A stretch of 64,000 nt of DNA from PMG-095 sp037200885 (GTDB taxonomy: Bacteria > Myxococcota_A > Polyangia > Polyangiales > Polyangiaceae). A program made the position numbers and the translations under genes. Positions 53,805-63,218 of the stretch are shown here, piece by piece (the first letter of the stretch is position 1; every line of letters starts with the position of its first letter). The notes beneath the pieces were generated by a model, which saw only the letters and a program-made list of their open reading frames with translations, had not been told where the DNA came from and searched no databases. The DNA is taken from positions 186,001 through 250,000 of the forward strand of contig JBBCIN010000002.1 of the NCBI GenBank assembly GCA_037200885.1, in the 5' to 3' direction.

Positions 53805-55211
53805 ATGTTCGGAGTGCCGTTCACTCGTGGCCGGTCTCGCGCGGCATTTTTGCGCGCAGACGGCTTGATTGTCGCTTGTGGTCTGATCTTCTCAGGTTGT
53901 GCCGGTGCCACCGGCAGCGCCTCGTCTCGAGGTTCGCGCGCCGCGTATGACGGCTCGGTAATTCCCATTCCCGCGCACACCGCCGTCGACTCGGCAGTCG
54001 ACGCGAGACACGCGGTGCTCGAGCGCCATACCTACGTGCGTTCCGTGCTCGCGCACAACCCGAGCATCGAGTCTGCGCGCCAGGGCTGGCGGGCCGCTTT
54101 GGCGCGCGTCAGGCAGACCGGCAGCTTCGAGGATCCAATGCTCGACCTGGGGCTCGCGCCACTTTCGATCGGGTCATCCAAAGCGCCTCTCGGCTACGAA
54201 GTCGGCATCAGCCAACGCCTGCCGTGGTTTGGCAAGCGCGATCTCGAAAGCTCCGCCGCGGCGGCGGAGGCCAACGCTTCGAAGAGCGACTTCGAAGCGC
54301 TGAAGCGAGAGCTCGCGCTATCGGCGCTGTTGCTCTACGACCAATACTTCATCGCCGTTCGCTCGATCGAGATCAACCGGCAGCACGTCGAGTTGATGCG
54401 CGCGATGCGCGATGCAGCAACGGCTCAGTTTCAAGCCGGGCGCGCCTCGGCCCAAGATCCACTACAGGCCGAGGCCGAGCTTGCGCACATGGAGCACGAT
54501 ACGCTGGTCCTCGCTTCGCAGCGTGACGTCACGGTCGCGCAAATGAACGAGCTCTTGCATCGCGCTCCGGAGCTGCCCTTGCCGCCCCCGGTTGCGGAAC
54601 TTCCGCTGCCCGCGCTGCCGAACGTGAGCAACGCGCCCCAGCTCGAGACAGACGCGGTCGCGCAACGCAGTGAAATCAGTGCTGCGCGCGAACGCGCCCG
54701 CGCGGCTCAAGCTCGAGCCGAGCGAGCCGACCGCGAATCCTACCCGGACGTCACGCTCTCCACTTCGTACAATTCCATGTGGGACATGCCGGAACACCGC
54801 TGGATGGTCGGTCTTGGCTTCAATTTGCCGTTACAGACCGGCCGTCGCGCGGGCAGCGCGGATGAGGCAGAGGCCTTGCGCGCGGGCTTCGAAAGCGACG
54901 CGGTGCGCCTGAGCGACGCCGCGCGCACCCAGGTGTTCGTCGCCCTGCAGCAGCTCCGCGAGTCCGCGCACGTGCTCGACTTATTCGAACTGCGGTTGCT
55001 GCCGGTGGCGAAGGACCAAATTGACGCTGCACGCGCCGGCTTCACGGCCTCGCAAAATCCGTTCATGGCCGTCGTAGCAGCGGAGAAAAATCTGCGCAGT
55101 GTGGAGCTCGACTACCAAGTCGCCCGCGCCGACTGTGACCGCCACCGCGCCGAGCTCGACCGCGCACTCGGCCGCATTCCCGGCCTCGATGGACAAGGAG
55201 AACGACCGTGA
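53805..55211 (+). CDS. cusC: TolC-family outer-membrane efflux lipoprotein (CusC-like)
   Basis: A 468-residue protein. I chose ATG 53805, which has a GGAGAG ribosome site 6 bases upstream; the longer frame from GTG 53763 starts inside a hairpin. The signal peptide ends at IFSGC, a good lipobox. The mature part has two TolC-like halves rich in Ala/Arg/Glu helices: NPSIESARQGWRAALARVRQ, YEVGISQRLPWFGKR at the first strand pair and WMVGLGFNLPLQTGRR at the second. It forms the outer-membrane channel of a tripartite pump. Its stop overlaps the adaptor start (GTGA). Confidence 0.9.
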   Translation: MFGVPFTRGRSRAAFLRADGLIVACGLIFSGCAGATGSASSRGSRAAYDGSVIPIPAHTAVDSAVDARHAVLERHTYVRSVLAHNPSIESARQGWRAALARVRQTGSFEDPMLDLGLAPLSIGSSKAPLGYEVGISQRLPWFGKRDLESSAAAAEANASKSDFEALKRELALSALLLYDQYFIAVRSIEINRQHVELMRAMRDAATAQFQAGRASAQDPLQAEAELAHMEHDTLVLASQRDVTVAQMNELLHRAPELPLPPPVAELPLPALPNVSNAPQLETDAVAQRSEISAARERARAAQARAERADRESYPDVTLSTSYNSMWDMPEHRWMVGLGFNLPLQTGRRAGSADEAEALRAGFESDAVRLSDAARTQVFVALQQLRESAHVLDLFELRLLPVAKDQIDAARAGFTASQNPFMAVVAAEKNLRSVELDYQVARADCDRHRAELDRALGRIPGLDGQGERP

Positions 55212-56734
55212 GCAACGACCCTCTGCGTTCGCGCTCCCGCTCGCTCTCGTTCCTGATCTCGCTCATTTTAGGCGCTGGGCTGGTCGCGATCGGCATCGGA
55301 TTCCGCACTCGGCTGCGCGCTTGGTTTGCGGGCACTGAGCTCGAAACTTCGAGCGCGGCCCCGCACGCGATGACCACCGGATCGGCCGCTTCGCACGACG
55401 AAATCGATCACTACACTTGCTCGATGCATCCGTCCATCAAGCAGGCCGGGCCGGGAAAATGCCCGATTTGCAGCATGGATCTGATCCCAGTCAGCAAACG
55501 ACAGCAAGCCGAAGGCGTGGTGCTGATCGACGAGCGGCGACGACAACTGATCGGCGTGCGCACGCAGGCTGTGACGCTCGGCCCGCTGCGCAGCTCCTTC
55601 AAGGCCGTCGGTCACGTCACTTACGATGAATCTGCGTTCACGGACGTCAACTTGAAGGTACGCGGATGGATCACCAAACTGCTGGTGAACGAAACTGGGC
55701 AGCGCGTCTCGCGCGGGCAGGTCCTTTTTTCGATGTACAGTCCCGAGCTGTATAGTGCAGAGCAAGATTTTTTGCTCGCGACTCGCGGCGCGGGCAGCGC
55801 ATCGGTAGACGCAGGTTCGGCGCGCTCTTCGTCGTTCGCGCGCGCGGCCCGCACACGGCTCAATTTGCTCGGCTTGAGCGACGCTCAGATCGACGCCATC
55901 GGTGCCAAGGGCGAGCCTCAGGAGAGCACGAATGTCAGCTCACCGGCAGCGGGCTTCGTGATCGAGAAGAACGTCGTCGAGGGCGCGTCGGTCGACGCGG
56001 GCACGCGCCTATTTCGGATTGCCGCCCTGAACAAGGTGTGGGTCGAGGCGGACGTTTACGAGGCTGATTTGGCGCATGTTCGCCTGGGACAGCCGGCCAA
56101 GGTCACGCTCGACTACCTGCCCGACCGTGCCTACGACGCCCAGGTCTCCTACGTGTACCCGTACCTCGAAGCGGGCGCGCGCACGGGTCGAGTTCGCATC
56201 GAATTGGACAACCGCGCGCTCGAGCTCAGACCGGGCATGTACGCCAGCGTCGAGCTCACGACCGAGGTCGCCTCGCGGCTACTACTGCCAGCCTCGGCCG
56301 TCGTCTATACCGGGCCTCGGCGGCTCGTGTTCGTGGACTTGGGCGAAGGCCGATTTCGTCCGCAAGAGGTGCGCGTCGGCACTGAAGCTGGGGGCAAATA
56401 CGAGGTCCTCGCAGGCCTCGAGGCGGGGGACCAGGTCGCGACGTCGGGCGTCTTCCTGATCGCCGCCGAAGCGCGCATCAGCACGGAAGCGAAGTATTGG
56501 AACGGTGACGCGATGGCGACCGACACGGGCCCCGCGCCCGCACCGAGCTCGATGCCGGCCCCGGCTCTGGCGAAACCACCGCCGCGAGCGACTGCGGCTG
56601 CCCAAACACGTAAGCCCCTCCCCGAGGACGTGTACAGCTGCCCGATGCACCCGGCCGTGCAGCAAGGTGGACCAGGGAAATGCCCGATTTGTGGCATGGA
56701 TTTGCAGCGAAGCACGGGAGCGCCGAAGCCGTGA
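55208..56734 (+). CDS. cusB: CusB-like periplasmic adaptor with metal-binding domain at both ends
   Basis: A 508-residue protein from GTG 55208. One N-terminal transmembrane helix (about 13-33) is followed by a heavy-metal-binding domain (about 68-95: C71, M73, H74, C85, C88, M90 in YTCSMHP...CPICSMDL), then the barrel-sandwich and beta-barrel adaptor core (VRGWITKLLVNETGQRV, GFVIEKNVVEGASVDAG). After a Pro/Ala-rich linker a second copy of the metal domain ends the protein (YSCPMHP...CPICGMDL). Adaptors usually carry one such domain at most. It should hand Cu(I)/Ag(I) to the pump. It overlaps cusA as GTGA. Confidence 0.92.
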   Translation: MSNDPLRSRSRSLSFLISLILGAGLVAIGIGFRTRLRAWFAGTELETSSAAPHAMTTGSAASHDEIDHYTCSMHPSIKQAGPGKCPICSMDLIPVSKRQQAEGVVLIDERRRQLIGVRTQAVTLGPLRSSFKAVGHVTYDESAFTDVNLKVRGWITKLLVNETGQRVSRGQVLFSMYSPELYSAEQDFLLATRGAGSASVDAGSARSSSFARAARTRLNLLGLSDAQIDAIGAKGEPQESTNVSSPAAGFVIEKNVVEGASVDAGTRLFRIAALNKVWVEADVYEADLAHVRLGQPAKVTLDYLPDRAYDAQVSYVYPYLEAGARTGRVRIELDNRALELRPGMYASVELTTEVASRLLLPASAVVYTGPRRLVFVDLGEGRFRPQEVRVGTEAGGKYEVLAGLEAGDQVATSGVFLIAAEARISTEAKYWNGDAMATDTGPAPAPSSMPAPALAKPPPRATAAAQTRKPLPEDVYSCPMHPAVQQGGPGKCPICGMDLQRSTGAPKP

Positions 56735-59700
56735 GCGGTGCTGCGCCGAAGCACGGCCTGGTCGCCCGGCTGATCGCCCGCTGCGCGGCGCGACCGTACT
56801 TGACGATTCTATTCGTGGCGGCGCTCGCGGTGTGGGGTTTCGTCTCGCTCCGGCGAACGCCTTTGGACGCAATCCCGGATCTCTCGGACGTGCAGGTGAT
56901 CGTGTTCACCGAGTGGATGGGCCAGAGCCCGGACCTGGTGGAAGATCAGATCACCTACCCCATCACCGCGGCCTTGATCGCCGCGCCGAAGGTGCAGGCA
57001 GTGCGTGGACAGTCGATGTTCGGCATGTCCTTCGTGAATGTCGTATTTCAGGAAGGAACCGACATCTATTGGGCGCGTAGCCGCGTACTGGAGTACATGA
57101 GCTCGGTACGCTCCAAGCTGCCCGCTGGCGTCAACCCCACGCTCGGCCCCGACGCCACCGGCGTTGGCTGGGTCTTCGAGTATGCCCTCGTCGACAAGAC
57201 CGGCAAACACGATCTGCAACAGCTGCGCTCGATTCAAGATTGGAATCTGCGCTACGCTTTGGAGAGCGTCCCGGGCGTCGCCGAGGTTGCGAGCATGGGT
57301 GGCTTCATCAAGCAGTACCAGGTGAATGTCGATCCGAACAAATTGCTCGGCTTTGGCATCACGACCGAGGATGTCGTCCGCGCCGTGCGCGCCTCGAACG
57401 AAGAAGTCGGCGGGCGCGTGCTGGAGATTGCCGGGCATGAGCAAATCATCCGCGGCCGCGGCTACGTGAAGACCACGGACGACATCGGGGCAGCGCCAAT
57501 CAAGGTGATCTCGGGCACTCCAGTGCGTGTCCGCGACGTCGCCGTGGTGAGCATTGGCCCGGACATTCGACGGGGCGTCTCGGAGCTCAATGGCGAGGGG
57601 GAGGCTCCGGGCGGCGTGGTCATCATGCGCTACGGCGAGAACGCGCTCAGCGTGATCGAGCGCGTGAAGCAGCGCTTGCACGAGATCGAGCCGAGCCTTC
57701 CGGAGGGCGTTCGAGTCGTGACTACTTACGACCGCTCTGGGCTAATTCTAGAATCGGTGGCGACCCTGCGCCATACGTTGATCGAAGAGATGTTGGTGGT
57801 GAGCGCGGTCATCTTCCTGTTTCTGCTGCATGCGCGCAGCGCATTGATCCCAATCCTGACGCTGCCATTGGGGGTGCTCTTGGCATTCATTCCCATGTCC
57901 GAGCAACACCTGACGGCGAACATCATGTCCCTCGGAGGTATTGCCGTAGCCATCGGCGCGATGGTCGATGCCTCGATCATCATCATCGAGAACATCCACA
58001 AGCACCTCTCCGAGTGGGACGCCGCGGGACAGCCTGGGCCACGCGCAGACGTCATCGTGCGGGCCATGCAGGAGGTCGGACCTTCGATCTTCTTTTCGCT
58101 GTTGGTGATCACCGTGTCCTTCTTGCCCGTTTTTACCTTGGAAGCGACGGAGGGCCGGCTATTTTCGCCGCTCGCGTTCACCAAGACCTACTCGATCGGG
58201 TTTGCGGCCGTGCTCGCGGTCACGCTCACCCCTGCCTTGGCGGTGCTCTTGATTCGCGGCAAGGTGCACGATGAGAACCGAAACCCGATCAATCGTTGGC
58301 TGACGGCCGCCTACTCGCCCGTGGTGCGTTTCGTGGTCGATTGCCGCTGGCAAGTGCTGAGCGCCGCGTTGCTGGCCATGGCGCTGACCGTGCCCGCGCT
58401 GTTGCGCCTTCAGAGCGAGTTCATGCCGCCGTTGAACGAGGGCGTGATCCTGTACATGCCCACGGCACCGCCAGGTATGTCCGAGAACGAGTCGGTCCGT
58501 CTGCTGCAAGCGATGGATCGTGAACTGAAGAAATTTCCCGAGGTTGCCAGCGTGTTCGGCAAAGAGGGGCGCGCCGAGAGTGCAACCGATCCTGCCCCCT
58601 TCGGCATGGCGGAAGTGACCATCACGCTCAAGCCCCGCACGGAGTGGCGGAAGGGGCTCGAGTGGGACGAGCTGATCGCTCAGATGGATGAGAGGCTACA
58701 TTTCCCGGGCATGCCCAATGTTTGGTGGATGCCGATTCAGACCCGTACCGAAATGCTCGCGACGGGGGTCAGGAGCCCGCTCGGAATTCAGGTCTTCGGT
58801 GATGATCTCGAGGCAATCGAAAAAGCAGCCATCGCCGTGGAACACGCGGTGGCAAAGGTGCCCGGTACGCGCAGCGCGTTCGCCGAGCGCTCCACCGGCG
58901 GCTTCTATCTCGACTTCGAGGTCAAGCGTGAGCAGGCCGCCCGGCACGGGCTCAGCGTGCAGGACGTGAACCGCGTCGTCGCTCAGTCGATCGGCGGCGA
59001 GAACGTGTCCGAGACGGTCGAGGGCCGAGAGCGCTACCCCATCTCGGTCCGCTACGCGCGCGAGTACCGTGACGACCCGGAGCTACTCGGACGCATCCTG
59101 ATCGGGACGCCGGACGGCGCGCAAATCCCGTTGTCCGAAGTCGTCAGCATCCATAGTCGGCTCGGTCCGCCGATGATCCGCAGTGAAGGCGGTAAACTGG
59201 TCGGCTTCGTCTTCGTCGATACGGATCGCCCGATTGCGGACTACGTCGCAGAGGCGAAGCGCACCGTCGCCGAGCAGGCCAGATTGCCCGCCGGGACCCG
59301 CGTGGACTGGGTCGGGCAATTCAAGTATTTCGAGCGGGCCAAAGAGCGCTTGGAGTGGGTCATTCCGCTCACGCTCGGGATCGTGTTTCTATTGCTTTAT
59401 CTCAACACGCAATCGGTCGCCGAGACCGCAATCGTAATGCTCGCGGTGCCGTTCTCGCTCGTAGGCGCGATCTGGCTGCTCTATTTGTTGCACTACAATC
59501 TCAGCGTCGCGGTTTGGGTCGGTCTGATTGCGTTGGCTGGCCTCGACGCCGAGACCGGCGTGGTCATGTTGCTCTATCTGACCTTGGCTTACGACCGCCA
59601 GCAAAGAGCCGGACGCTTGAAGTCCCGCGCAGACCTGCGAGAGGTAATCGTGGAAGGCGCAGCCAAGCGACTTCGGCCCAAGCTGATGACCGTCGCCACG

Positions 59701-59877
59701 ATGATCATCGGCTTGGTTCCGGTGTTGTGGAGCACGGGCGCTGGTGCGGACGTGATGAAGCGCATCGCAGCCCCGATGATCGGCGGACTTTTCACCTCAT
59801 TTTTGCTCGAGCTCAGCGTCTATCCGGCGATTTTCGCGATTTGGAAAGGCCGCGGCTTGGCTCCGGTCTCGAACTGA
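56731..59877 (+). CDS. cusA: CusA-like heavy-metal RND efflux pump
   Basis: A 1048-residue inner-membrane pump of the HME-RND group. GTG 56731 is chosen over the upstream in-frame ATG because it repeats the GTGA overlap of the previous junction and precedes the first helix. There are twelve predicted helices in two blocks with two large periplasmic loops. The three methionines that bind and relay Cu(I)/Ag(I) in E. coli CusA (573, 623, 672) have exact counterparts at M576 (LYMPTAPP), M626 (FGMAEV) and M675 (TEMLATG). Charged intramembrane residues occur in GAMVDASIIIIEN and AGLDAETGVVM. This supports copper/silver rather than zinc or cobalt export. A terminator follows. Confidence 0.95.
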   Translation: MSGAAPKHGLVARLIARCAARPYLTILFVAALAVWGFVSLRRTPLDAIPDLSDVQVIVFTEWMGQSPDLVEDQITYPITAALIAAPKVQAVRGQSMFGMSFVNVVFQEGTDIYWARSRVLEYMSSVRSKLPAGVNPTLGPDATGVGWVFEYALVDKTGKHDLQQLRSIQDWNLRYALESVPGVAEVASMGGFIKQYQVNVDPNKLLGFGITTEDVVRAVRASNEEVGGRVLEIAGHEQIIRGRGYVKTTDDIGAAPIKVISGTPVRVRDVAVVSIGPDIRRGVSELNGEGEAPGGVVIMRYGENALSVIERVKQRLHEIEPSLPEGVRVVTTYDRSGLILESVATLRHTLIEEMLVVSAVIFLFLLHARSALIPILTLPLGVLLAFIPMSEQHLTANIMSLGGIAVAIGAMVDASIIIIENIHKHLSEWDAAGQPGPRADVIVRAMQEVGPSIFFSLLVITVSFLPVFTLEATEGRLFSPLAFTKTYSIGFAAVLAVTLTPALAVLLIRGKVHDENRNPINRWLTAAYSPVVRFVVDCRWQVLSAALLAMALTVPALLRLQSEFMPPLNEGVILYMPTAPPGMSENESVRLLQAMDRELKKFPEVASVFGKEGRAESATDPAPFGMAEVTITLKPRTEWRKGLEWDELIAQMDERLHFPGMPNVWWMPIQTRTEMLATGVRSPLGIQVFGDDLEAIEKAAIAVEHAVAKVPGTRSAFAERSTGGFYLDFEVKREQAARHGLSVQDVNRVVAQSIGGENVSETVEGRERYPISVRYAREYRDDPELLGRILIGTPDGAQIPLSEVVSIHSRLGPPMIRSEGGKLVGFVFVDTDRPIADYVAEAKRTVAEQARLPAGTRVDWVGQFKYFERAKERLEWVIPLTLGIVFLLLYLNTQSVAETAIVMLAVPFSLVGAIWLLYLLHYNLSVAVWVGLIALAGLDAETGVVMLLYLTLAYDRQQRAGRLKSRADLREVIVEGAAKRLRPKLMTVATMIIGLVPVLWSTGAGADVMKRIAAPMIGGLFTSFLLELSVYPAIFAIWKGRGLAPVSN

Positions 59878-59925
59878 GTCGTCGCGCTCGAACGGCCGCG
59901 CAGCAGCCACCGCAAGGAAAGACTG

Positions 59926-59960
59926 TTTCTGGAACCGATTCCAGGAATCGGGAATTTTTT
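59926..59960 (+). terminator. Intrinsic terminator after cusA
   Basis: TTTCTGGAA pairs with TTCCAGGAA (59926-59947, one G-U) around CCGA, or alternatively CCGATT with AATCGG around CCAGG; the second form is followed by GGAA and six T (59955-59960). Two mutually exclusive stems in one place with a T-run fit rho-independent termination. Confidence 0.6.
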
Positions 59961-60036
59961 AATAGGACGCTTGTAGAACGACATCGCTGAGGCAAAAACG
60001 AGCTGCGCAGCCACCCGACGGAGTTACGCTCGCTAG

Positions 60037-61467
60037 GTGTCTTATTCTAGGTACTCTCGTGCGTTGTGTTGCGGCTCACTCTCGTTCCTCGCGCTCGCGT
60101 CCGTTCACTGCGAGCAGGTCGGGGCGTCGTCTGGCGTCGGGGTCGGCGGCTCGCCAGCGGGCGCCCCGGCGGTCGCTAACCCCGTCGCGGGCACGAGCGG
60201 AACAGCCGCCGCCACGGTTAGCACCTCTGGCGGGTCCACGAGCGCAGGGTCCGGCGGCATGAGCACCGCGGGCTCTGGCGGGAGCGCCGGCAGTGAACCC
60301 CGCGGTCCGACACCCGCGATGGGCGGGGTGAATTTTCCATTTCCGCAGAACCGGCAAAGCAGCAATTGCAGTTACCCGAACTACCGCAATTCACAGGTGA
60401 AGGCTGCGTACGACAAATGGAAGGCCGACACCGTCACGTCCGACGGCGCGGGCGGCTTCTTGCGGGTGAAGCGTCCAAAAGACGCGGGCCTCGAGCCGAA
60501 TTCCACCGTCTCGGAGGGCATCGGCTACGGCATGCTGATCGCCGTCTACATGAACGATCAGTCGCTGTTCGACGGGCTGTGGCAGTACGAGCAGACGTGC
60601 CTGGGCATGAACCAGCTGATGGATTGGTATATGCTCGCCGACGGCAAGACGCGCGGGCCCAACGGTACCGGCGCCGCCAGCGACGCCGATGAAGACATGG
60701 CCTGGGCGCTGCTCATGGCCGATCGGCAATGGGGCGGCAAAGGTAGTCTCGCTGACGCTTACCTGAACATCGCCAAGCACCAGATCGACCAGATTTACAA
60801 GACCGAGATCCAGGACGACAAGCTGATCAAACCGGGCGACAGCTGGGGCGGTTGGAGCACCGTCAACGCCTCCTATTTCGCGCCTTCATACTACCGGGCG
60901 TTCGCCAAGGTGAGCGGCAACGACAAATGGAACCAGGTCCTCGATACGTCCTACGAAACTCTGGCCAAGCTGTTGAATTCGGCAAACGGCAACATGGACA
61001 ATGGCCTCGTTCCCGCGTGGAGCACGAGCGACGGCGTCCCCAACCCCGGCGTGTTCGCCGATAGCGGGCCGTCCGCAACCAACTACCAGTACGACTCGTG
61101 CCGGACGCCATTCCGAATCGGGCTCGATTACTGCCAAAACGGCGAGCCACGTGCCCAGAGTTACGTGGCGAAAACGAGTCAGTTTTTTGCAGGCATCGGC
61201 GCCAAGCAAATCGTCGATGGCTATGACCTCAACGGCAATCCCCATCCGCAGAACCAAACCGGGCAATCGGCGGCCTTCGTGGGACCGGCGGTGGTCGGTG
61301 CCATGAGCAGCGCGAGCTTCTTACCCTTCATCCAGGAGGGCTATGACGATGTGGCGACGATGAACCTCTTGGTCGGCGGTGACTACTACGACGAGTCGTG
61401 GACCGTGATTTCGCTGCTGATGTTGTCGGGCAATTTCCTCGATTACACCGCGCTGACTCCGCTCTGA
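60037..61467 (+). CDS. GH8 endoglucanase, secreted (putative lipoprotein)
   Basis: A 476-residue protein from GTG 60037. The signal peptide ends near SVHC (weak lipobox), then a 70-residue Gly/Ser/Ala/Thr-rich linker of myxobacterial type. The catalytic domain (about 98-476) has STVSEGIGYGMLIAV with acid Glu E160, and ASDADEDMAWALLMADRQW, a full match to the GH8 signature A-[ST]-D-[AG]-D-x(2)-[IM]-A. YDSCRTPFRIGLDYC contributes a likely disulfide. GH8 enzymes invert and hydrolyse beta-1,4 glucan, xylan or chitosan; cellulase is the default guess. No carbohydrate-binding module is present. It stands alone after the cusA terminator. Confidence 0.92.
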   Translation: MSYSRYSRALCCGSLSFLALASVHCEQVGASSGVGVGGSPAGAPAVANPVAGTSGTAAATVSTSGGSTSAGSGGMSTAGSGGSAGSEPRGPTPAMGGVNFPFPQNRQSSNCSYPNYRNSQVKAAYDKWKADTVTSDGAGGFLRVKRPKDAGLEPNSTVSEGIGYGMLIAVYMNDQSLFDGLWQYEQTCLGMNQLMDWYMLADGKTRGPNGTGAASDADEDMAWALLMADRQWGGKGSLADAYLNIAKHQIDQIYKTEIQDDKLIKPGDSWGGWSTVNASYFAPSYYRAFAKVSGNDKWNQVLDTSYETLAKLLNSANGNMDNGLVPAWSTSDGVPNPGVFADSGPSATNYQYDSCRTPFRIGLDYCQNGEPRAQSYVAKTSQFFAGIGAKQIVDGYDLNGNPHPQNQTGQSAAFVGPAVVGAMSSASFLPFIQEGYDDVATMNLLVGGDYYDESWTVISLLMLSGNFLDYTALTPL

Positions 61468-61586
61468 TCGGAGCCGATGTAGGAGAACCGCGCCTCATAT
61501 GCACTCGAGGTAGCACCCTCGATTCCGCTACGGTTTCATTGCTTTAGAAATCTTGCCTGCACGGATGTTCGGGGACACTATTCGGC

Positions 61587-62477
61587 ATGGCCGACCGGGA
61601 AGAGGACACGGCAGTGAGCGACGTGGCGCGTGCCATTCCCGTGGCGCGCGCCAGCAATGATTGCCTCGTCGTCGTCTACCAGCGCGACGGCGGAGCCGGC
61701 CGCTGCATCAAGCTCGATCGCCTGCCCTTGCGGCTCGGGCGAGATCCGGACAACGAGCTCGTCTTGACCGACGATGGCGTTTCGCGCCGTCACGCGCGCA
61801 TCGAAAGGCGCTCGGACCGCGTCGTGTTGATGGACGTGGGCTCGACCAACGGCACCCTGCTGAACGACGCGGAGCTCAGCGGGATCGCAGAGCTCCACAC
61901 CGGTGATCGCATCCAAGTCGGATCGACCATCTTCAAGTATCTGAGCGCGTCGGATCTGGAAGCCGCGCTGCACGAGCAAATTTTCGCGAACGCCACCACG
62001 GACGCGCTCACCGGCCTGCGCAGTAAGCGTCACCTGACCGATGAGCTCGGGCGCGAGTTTTCACGCGCCCGACGCTACAATCGCAAGTTTTCGATCTTGA
62101 TGATCGATATCGATCATTTCAAAACGGTCAACGACCACCATGGCCACCAAGTCGGTGACGTCACCTTGCGCGCAGTCGCCAGCAACGTGCTGTCCTGCCT
62201 GCACTCGGATGACCTGGCGGCCCGCTATGGCGGTGAAGAGTTCGTGGTCGTACTGCTCGAAACCAAGCTCGAAGAGGCCGTCGCCGTCGCCGAGCGCATC
62301 CGCCAAGCCGTCTCCAAGTTGGTAGTGACGTATCGCGATGCCCGCCTGCAGGTGACCGTGAGCATTGGCTGCGCCGAATACAGCCACGCCGACGACAACG
62401 AAGTCCGCCTGTTCGAACGCGCCGATCAGCGCATGTACGCCGCGAAAGAAGCCGGGCGTAACGCGGTCAGGTACTGA
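61587..62477 (+). CDS. FHA-GGDEF diguanylate cyclase
   Basis: A 296-residue soluble protein. An FHA domain covers about 40-120 (RLGRDPDNELVL, SRRHARIE, DVGSTNGTLLND), a phosphothreonine reader. The GGDEF domain covers about 130-296: TDALTGLRSKRHL, IDIDHFKTVNDHHGHQVGD, and RYGGEEF as active site. The position of the inhibitory I-site (RxxD five residues before GGEEF) reads HSDD, so feedback by c-di-GMP is probably lost, unlike the cyclase at 41536. FHA input suggests control by a Ser/Thr kinase, common in myxobacteria. The start is ATG 61587. It ends 2 bases from the convergent HmuY-like gene. Confidence 0.93.
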   Translation: MADREEDTAVSDVARAIPVARASNDCLVVVYQRDGGAGRCIKLDRLPLRLGRDPDNELVLTDDGVSRRHARIERRSDRVVLMDVGSTNGTLLNDAELSGIAELHTGDRIQVGSTIFKYLSASDLEAALHEQIFANATTDALTGLRSKRHLTDELGREFSRARRYNRKFSILMIDIDHFKTVNDHHGHQVGDVTLRAVASNVLSCLHSDDLAARYGGEEFVVVLLETKLEEAVAVAERIRQAVSKLVVTYRDARLQVTVSIGCAEYSHADDNEVRLFERADQRMYAAKEAGRNAVRY

Positions 62478-62479
62478 CG

Positions 62480-63211
62480 TTACAGCGCCGCGACGTCGAT
62501 CAGATACGCGCCGCCGGCCATGCCCGTGCCACCTTCGGGCGTGCCGTAGTAAGTCTCGATGCGCAGCTTGAATAGCTTGCCAGTTGCGCCGTGAACCAGC
62601 CACGTGCCTGCGTGCGGGCTGAGCGTATGCGCCTCGGCGTCATAGTCGTACCAGTTCGAGAAGCTGGTGGCGGCTGCACCGGTCTCATCGACGATCGGGC
62701 TGCAATCGGCGTCGAAGAATTTTTCGGTGGCGAACTCGGCGTCCGCCGCATCGTCGGCGGTGACGTCGTCGAACTCCTTGTCGATCAGCACTGCCCCTCC
62801 CTTACCTGGGCCGCCGTCGCCGCTGTTCGTGTACAAGAGCGGGCGCTTGAGCGCGAGATCCCAGGCGAACGATTGAGTCGATGAAAGATCAGTTACGGCG
62901 ACTCGAGACGAGTGCTCCAGGGACACGAAAATCCAGGGATTCATCGCCGCGTCTGCGGTGCCGCCGGCGGTCGCGCCGACATACAGCGTGCTCACGTCTG
63001 CCTGCTTCGTAACGACCGAAACCTCGCTGGTCGAAATGCTGTCGATCGCGCCCAGCAGCTGCTCGCGTGCAGCCGAGCAAGTGTTCGGCCCGACCGCTCC
63101 CTGAGCCCCGGCTTCGCCTCCCGCCCCGCTGGCGCCCGGACTGGCGCTACCGACATCGGAGCTACAACCGTACAGACACAACCAGAACGCGCCCAAGATG
63201 ATCTGTTTCAT
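62480..63211 (-). CDS. HmuY-like lipoprotein
   Basis: A 243-residue protein. The signal peptide ends at LYGC (C16), followed by a Gly/Ala-rich linker. The core shows the HmuY pattern: FAWDLALKRPLLYTNSGDGG, GKGGAVLID, then a second half with SNWYDYDAEAHTLSPHAGTW, FKLRIETYYG and GGAYLIDVA. HmuY proteins are surface or secreted haem-binding lipoproteins that feed a TonB receptor. The family in myxobacteria is broad and haem binding is not proven by this sequence. It is 7 bases downstream of a longer homologue and co-transcribed with it. Confidence 0.8.
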   Translation of the reverse strand: MKQIILGAFWLCLYGCSSDVGSASPGASGAGGEAGAQGAVGPNTCSAAREQLLGAIDSISTSEVSVVTKQADVSTLYVGATAGGTADAAMNPWIFVSLEHSSRVAVTDLSSTQSFAWDLALKRPLLYTNSGDGGPGKGGAVLIDKEFDDVTADDAADAEFATEKFFDADCSPIVDETGAAATSFSNWYDYDAEAHTLSPHAGTWLVHGATGKLFKLRIETYYGTPEGGTGMAGGAYLIDVAAL

Positions 63212-63218
63212 GGTTTCA

